Assembly: GCA_019239815.1 (NCBI GenBank)
Contig: JAFAZL010000762.1
Location: 1 to 7,141 of the forward strand
Direction of reading: 5' to 3'
Length of the DNA stretch: 7,141 nt
Origin: Acidobacteriota bacterium
Lineage (GTDB): Bacteria > Acidobacteriota > Terriglobia > Acidoferrales > UBA7541
In this document: positions 5,844 to 7,141 of the stretch, in pieces
Position numbering within the stretch: position 1 is the stretch's first letter
Layout: each line of letters opens with the position of its first letter
The notes under the pieces: model-generated
Seen by the model: the letters and a program-made list of their open reading frames with translations, nothing else
What the model was told of the DNA's origin: nothing
Databases searched by the model: none
Position numbers and translations under genes: made by a program

Positions 5844-5872
5844 AATCTAGCCACAATTCCGCGTTTTGAAAA
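5844..5872 (-). promoter_or_regulatory. Possible sigma70 promoter of the sdh operon
   Basis: On the minus strand TTTTCA (5867-5872) is separated by 17 bp from TAGATT (5844-5849); each box matches four of six consensus bases. Transcription would begin near 5837, giving a leader of about 16 nt ahead of the sdhC start at 5821. The proximal GCCACAATT copy falls inside the spacer and the distal copy lies 17 bp upstream of the -35 box, an arrangement that would suit regulation. The boxes are weak. Confidence 0.35.
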
Positions 5873-5998
5873 TAGTTTTCCTCATAGCTGCCACAATTTT
5901 TTCAAATCGGACCCAGCGCTCGCGTTGTGCGATTATGTAGGGTCGCGGGGGCGGGCTTGGGCTTTGGGGGGACGCCCCGCCGGACAATCCCTTATGGT

Positions 5999-6004
5999 GA
6001 GGAG
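5999..6004 (+). promoter_or_regulatory. Ribosome binding site fixing the GTG start of the phosphofructokinase gene
   Basis: GAGGAG ends 9 nt before the GTG at 6014. The ATG at 5994 overlaps it closely but is in a different frame, so GTG is the only start that agrees with the conserved N-terminus. Confidence 0.65.
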
Positions 6005-6013
6005 AAGCACTAC

Positions 6014-7141
6014 GTGGCTGCGAAAAACAATATTGGAATCCTGACGGGTGGCGGCGACGTCCCGGGATTGAACCCCGTGATCAAGTCGGTCGTCTATCGC
6101 GCGAAAGAAATGGGCCGTCAGGTCATCGGCATTCGCAAAGGGTGGGAAGGCCTTACGCACATGGCCGACTCGAATGAGGATCCGATTTACATTCGGCCGC
6201 TCACACGCGACAACACGCGCACGATCGATCGCACAGGCGGCACCGTGCTGCACACGTCGCGCACCAATCCGCGGAAAATGGCGGAGAACAAAATTCCGAA
6301 ACACATCAGCCCGGAGCGGATCAAGAAACTGCCGTTCGACGGGAAGCATTACGATTTCACGCCAATCGTGCTGGAGAACCTGGATCGTCTCGGCATCGGC
6401 TGCCTCGTGACGATCGGCGGCGACGACACGTTGAGCTTTTCGGCAGCGCTGTCGGCGGCCGGGATGCCCGTGATCGCAATTCCCAAGACGATGGATAACG
6501 ATGTTCAGGGCACGGAGTATTGCATCGGATTTTCTACGGCGATCACGCGCGCGAAAGAATTGATCACTCGGCAGCGCACTACGCTGGGTTCGCATGAACG
6601 CATCGGCGTGTTTCGCATTTTCGGCCGCGACGCCGGATTCACCGCGCTGTACACGGCGTACGTCACTTCGACCCGCTGCCTGATTCCGGAGTATCCGTTC
6701 GACCTCGATCATGTCGCCGAAATTCTGTCGCATGACAAGAGCGAAAACCTGAGTCACTACGCGGTCGTGATCGTTTCGGAAGGCGCGACGTGGAAGGAAG
6801 GCACCGTCACCGAGTATGGCGAGGCGGATGCCTACGGCCATCGCAAGAAGGTCGACATCGGAGAAGCACTCGGAGAAGAAATTCGGCGCCGCACTGGCGA
6901 TGAAATCATGATCAGCGACCTGACGTACGATTTGCGCTCGGGCGAACCCGACGCGATCGATCAACTCGTTGCGATTACGTACGCGAATATCGCTGTTGAA
7001 ATGCTCGCTGAGGGCGTCACAGGCCGTATGGTCGCGGTGCAGAACGGATGTTATGCGCATGCGCCGCTGCCAGCGTCGTCGCTGGGCGCTCGCCGCGTCG
7101 ATCTCAAAACACTATACAACACCGAGCGATATCGCCCGAGC
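6014..7141 (+). CDS. pfp: 6-phosphofructokinase, probably pyrophosphate-dependent (3' end outside window)
   Basis: The frame is open for 376 codons from GTG at 6014 to the window edge, with no stop. It phosphorylates fructose 6-phosphate at carbon 1, a cytosolic glycolytic step. Motifs in order: TGGGDVPGLN (11-20), the phosphate-donor loop; GGTVLHTSRTNP (75-86); GGDDT (135-139); PKTMDND (157-163) with D161 as the expected catalytic base; FGRDAG (203-208) and SEGA (255-258) for sugar phosphate binding. At the two donor-selecting positions it has D138 (glycine 104 in E. coli PfkA) and K158 (glycine 124 in E. coli), both the residues of pyrophosphate-dependent enzymes. The reaction would then be reversible and save ATP. 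A few C-terminal residues, probably tens, are missing. It is divergent from the sdh operon across 192 nt. ATP use is the alternative; the family assignment is firm. Confidence 0.93.
   Translation, partial: MAAKNNIGILTGGGDVPGLNPVIKSVVYRAKEMGRQVIGIRKGWEGLTHMADSNEDPIYIRPLTRDNTRTIDRTGGTVLHTSRTNPRKMAENKIPKHISPERIKKLPFDGKHYDFTPIVLENLDRLGIGCLVTIGGDDTLSFSAALSAAGMPVIAIPKTMDNDVQGTEYCIGFSTAITRAKELITRQRTTLGSHERIGVFRIFGRDAGFTALYTAYVTSTRCLIPEYPFDLDHVAEILSHDKSENLSHYAVVIVSEGATWKEGTVTEYGEADAYGHRKKVDIGEALGEEIRRRTGDEIMISDLTYDLRSGEPDAIDQLVAITYANIAVEMLAEGVTGRMVAVQNGCYAHAPLPASSLGARRVDLKTLYNTERYRPS

Larger units (their letters stand above)
5822..6013. promoter_or_regulatory. Divergent intergenic control region between sdhC and the phosphofructokinase gene
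   Basis: This 192-nt AT-rich to GC-rich region must hold both outward promoters. It contains GCCACAATT twice (5850-5858 and 5890-5898), exactly 40 bp apart, with a small inverted repeat GAAAA-TAG-TTTTC (5868-5880) between them. For the rightward gene a weak extended -10 candidate TGCGATTAT lies at 5928-5936, with no good -35. The 5' leader of the rightward gene has a G-rich run with a possible GGCGGG/CCCGCC stem (5950-5955/5976-5981). Confidence 0.5.

Noticed and set aside
5994..5996. ATG as start of the phosphofructokinase gene
   Set aside because: It is in another frame from the conserved protein; the GTG at 6014 is in frame with good ribosome-site spacing.
5933..7060. Open frame of 375 codons on the minus strand
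   Set aside because: It lies opposite the phosphofructokinase gene, which has all family motifs in order. The antisense product is Arg/Asp-rich and shows no family features.

Overview
The window looks like chromosomal DNA of a moderately GC-rich bacterium. The best guess is an acidobacterium of the Terriglobia/Koribacter type. The basis is a five-helix Sdh1-like succinate dehydrogenase anchor, a phosphofructokinase with pyrophosphate-type active-site residues, and intergenic hairpins of the GGGGCGGGGCTTG and CGTCCTGAG...GAAGGAC styles that I associate from memory with acidobacterial and other soil genomes. The taxonomic call is inference; there is no rRNA or tRNA to anchor it.

Layout. Bases 1-824 (+) hold the C-terminal part of a CocE/NonD-type alpha/beta hydrolase. 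Bases 825-1318 are non-coding and lie between two convergent genes. They carry several hairpins, an orphan consensus-like sigma70 promoter followed within a few bases by a terminator-like hairpin, and a pair of 25-bp direct repeats offset by 40 bp. Bases 1319-1825 (-) encode a small TPR-like protein of unknown function. Bases 1826-2049 contain a strong hairpin of the dispersed-repeat type, just downstream of the sdh operon.

Bases 2050-5821 (-) form the main unit, a succinate dehydrogenase/fumarate reductase operon read leftwards: five-helix membrane anchor (sdhC), flavoprotein (sdhA, TTG start, 4-bp overlap with sdhC), a DUF3291/ABM-like 128-residue protein placed between the subunit genes, then the iron-sulfur subunit (sdhB). 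There is no separate sdhD. The anchor carries a CHx3H...CxxC cluster that could bind a metal centre.

Bases 5822-6013 are a divergent promoter region with a 9-bp direct repeat spaced exactly 40 bp. From 6014 to the window end (+) runs a phosphofructokinase, cut off at its C-terminus, whose GGDDT and PKTMDND motifs predict pyrophosphate rather than ATP as phosphoryl donor.

Together the right-hand two thirds concern central carbon metabolism: a glycolytic/gluconeogenic step divergently paired with the TCA-cycle/respiratory complex II. I see no phage, insertion sequence, CRISPR or defence system. The most unusual points are the extra gene inside the sdh operon, the possible metal site in SdhC, and the promoter/terminator/repeat cluster at 1000-1160.
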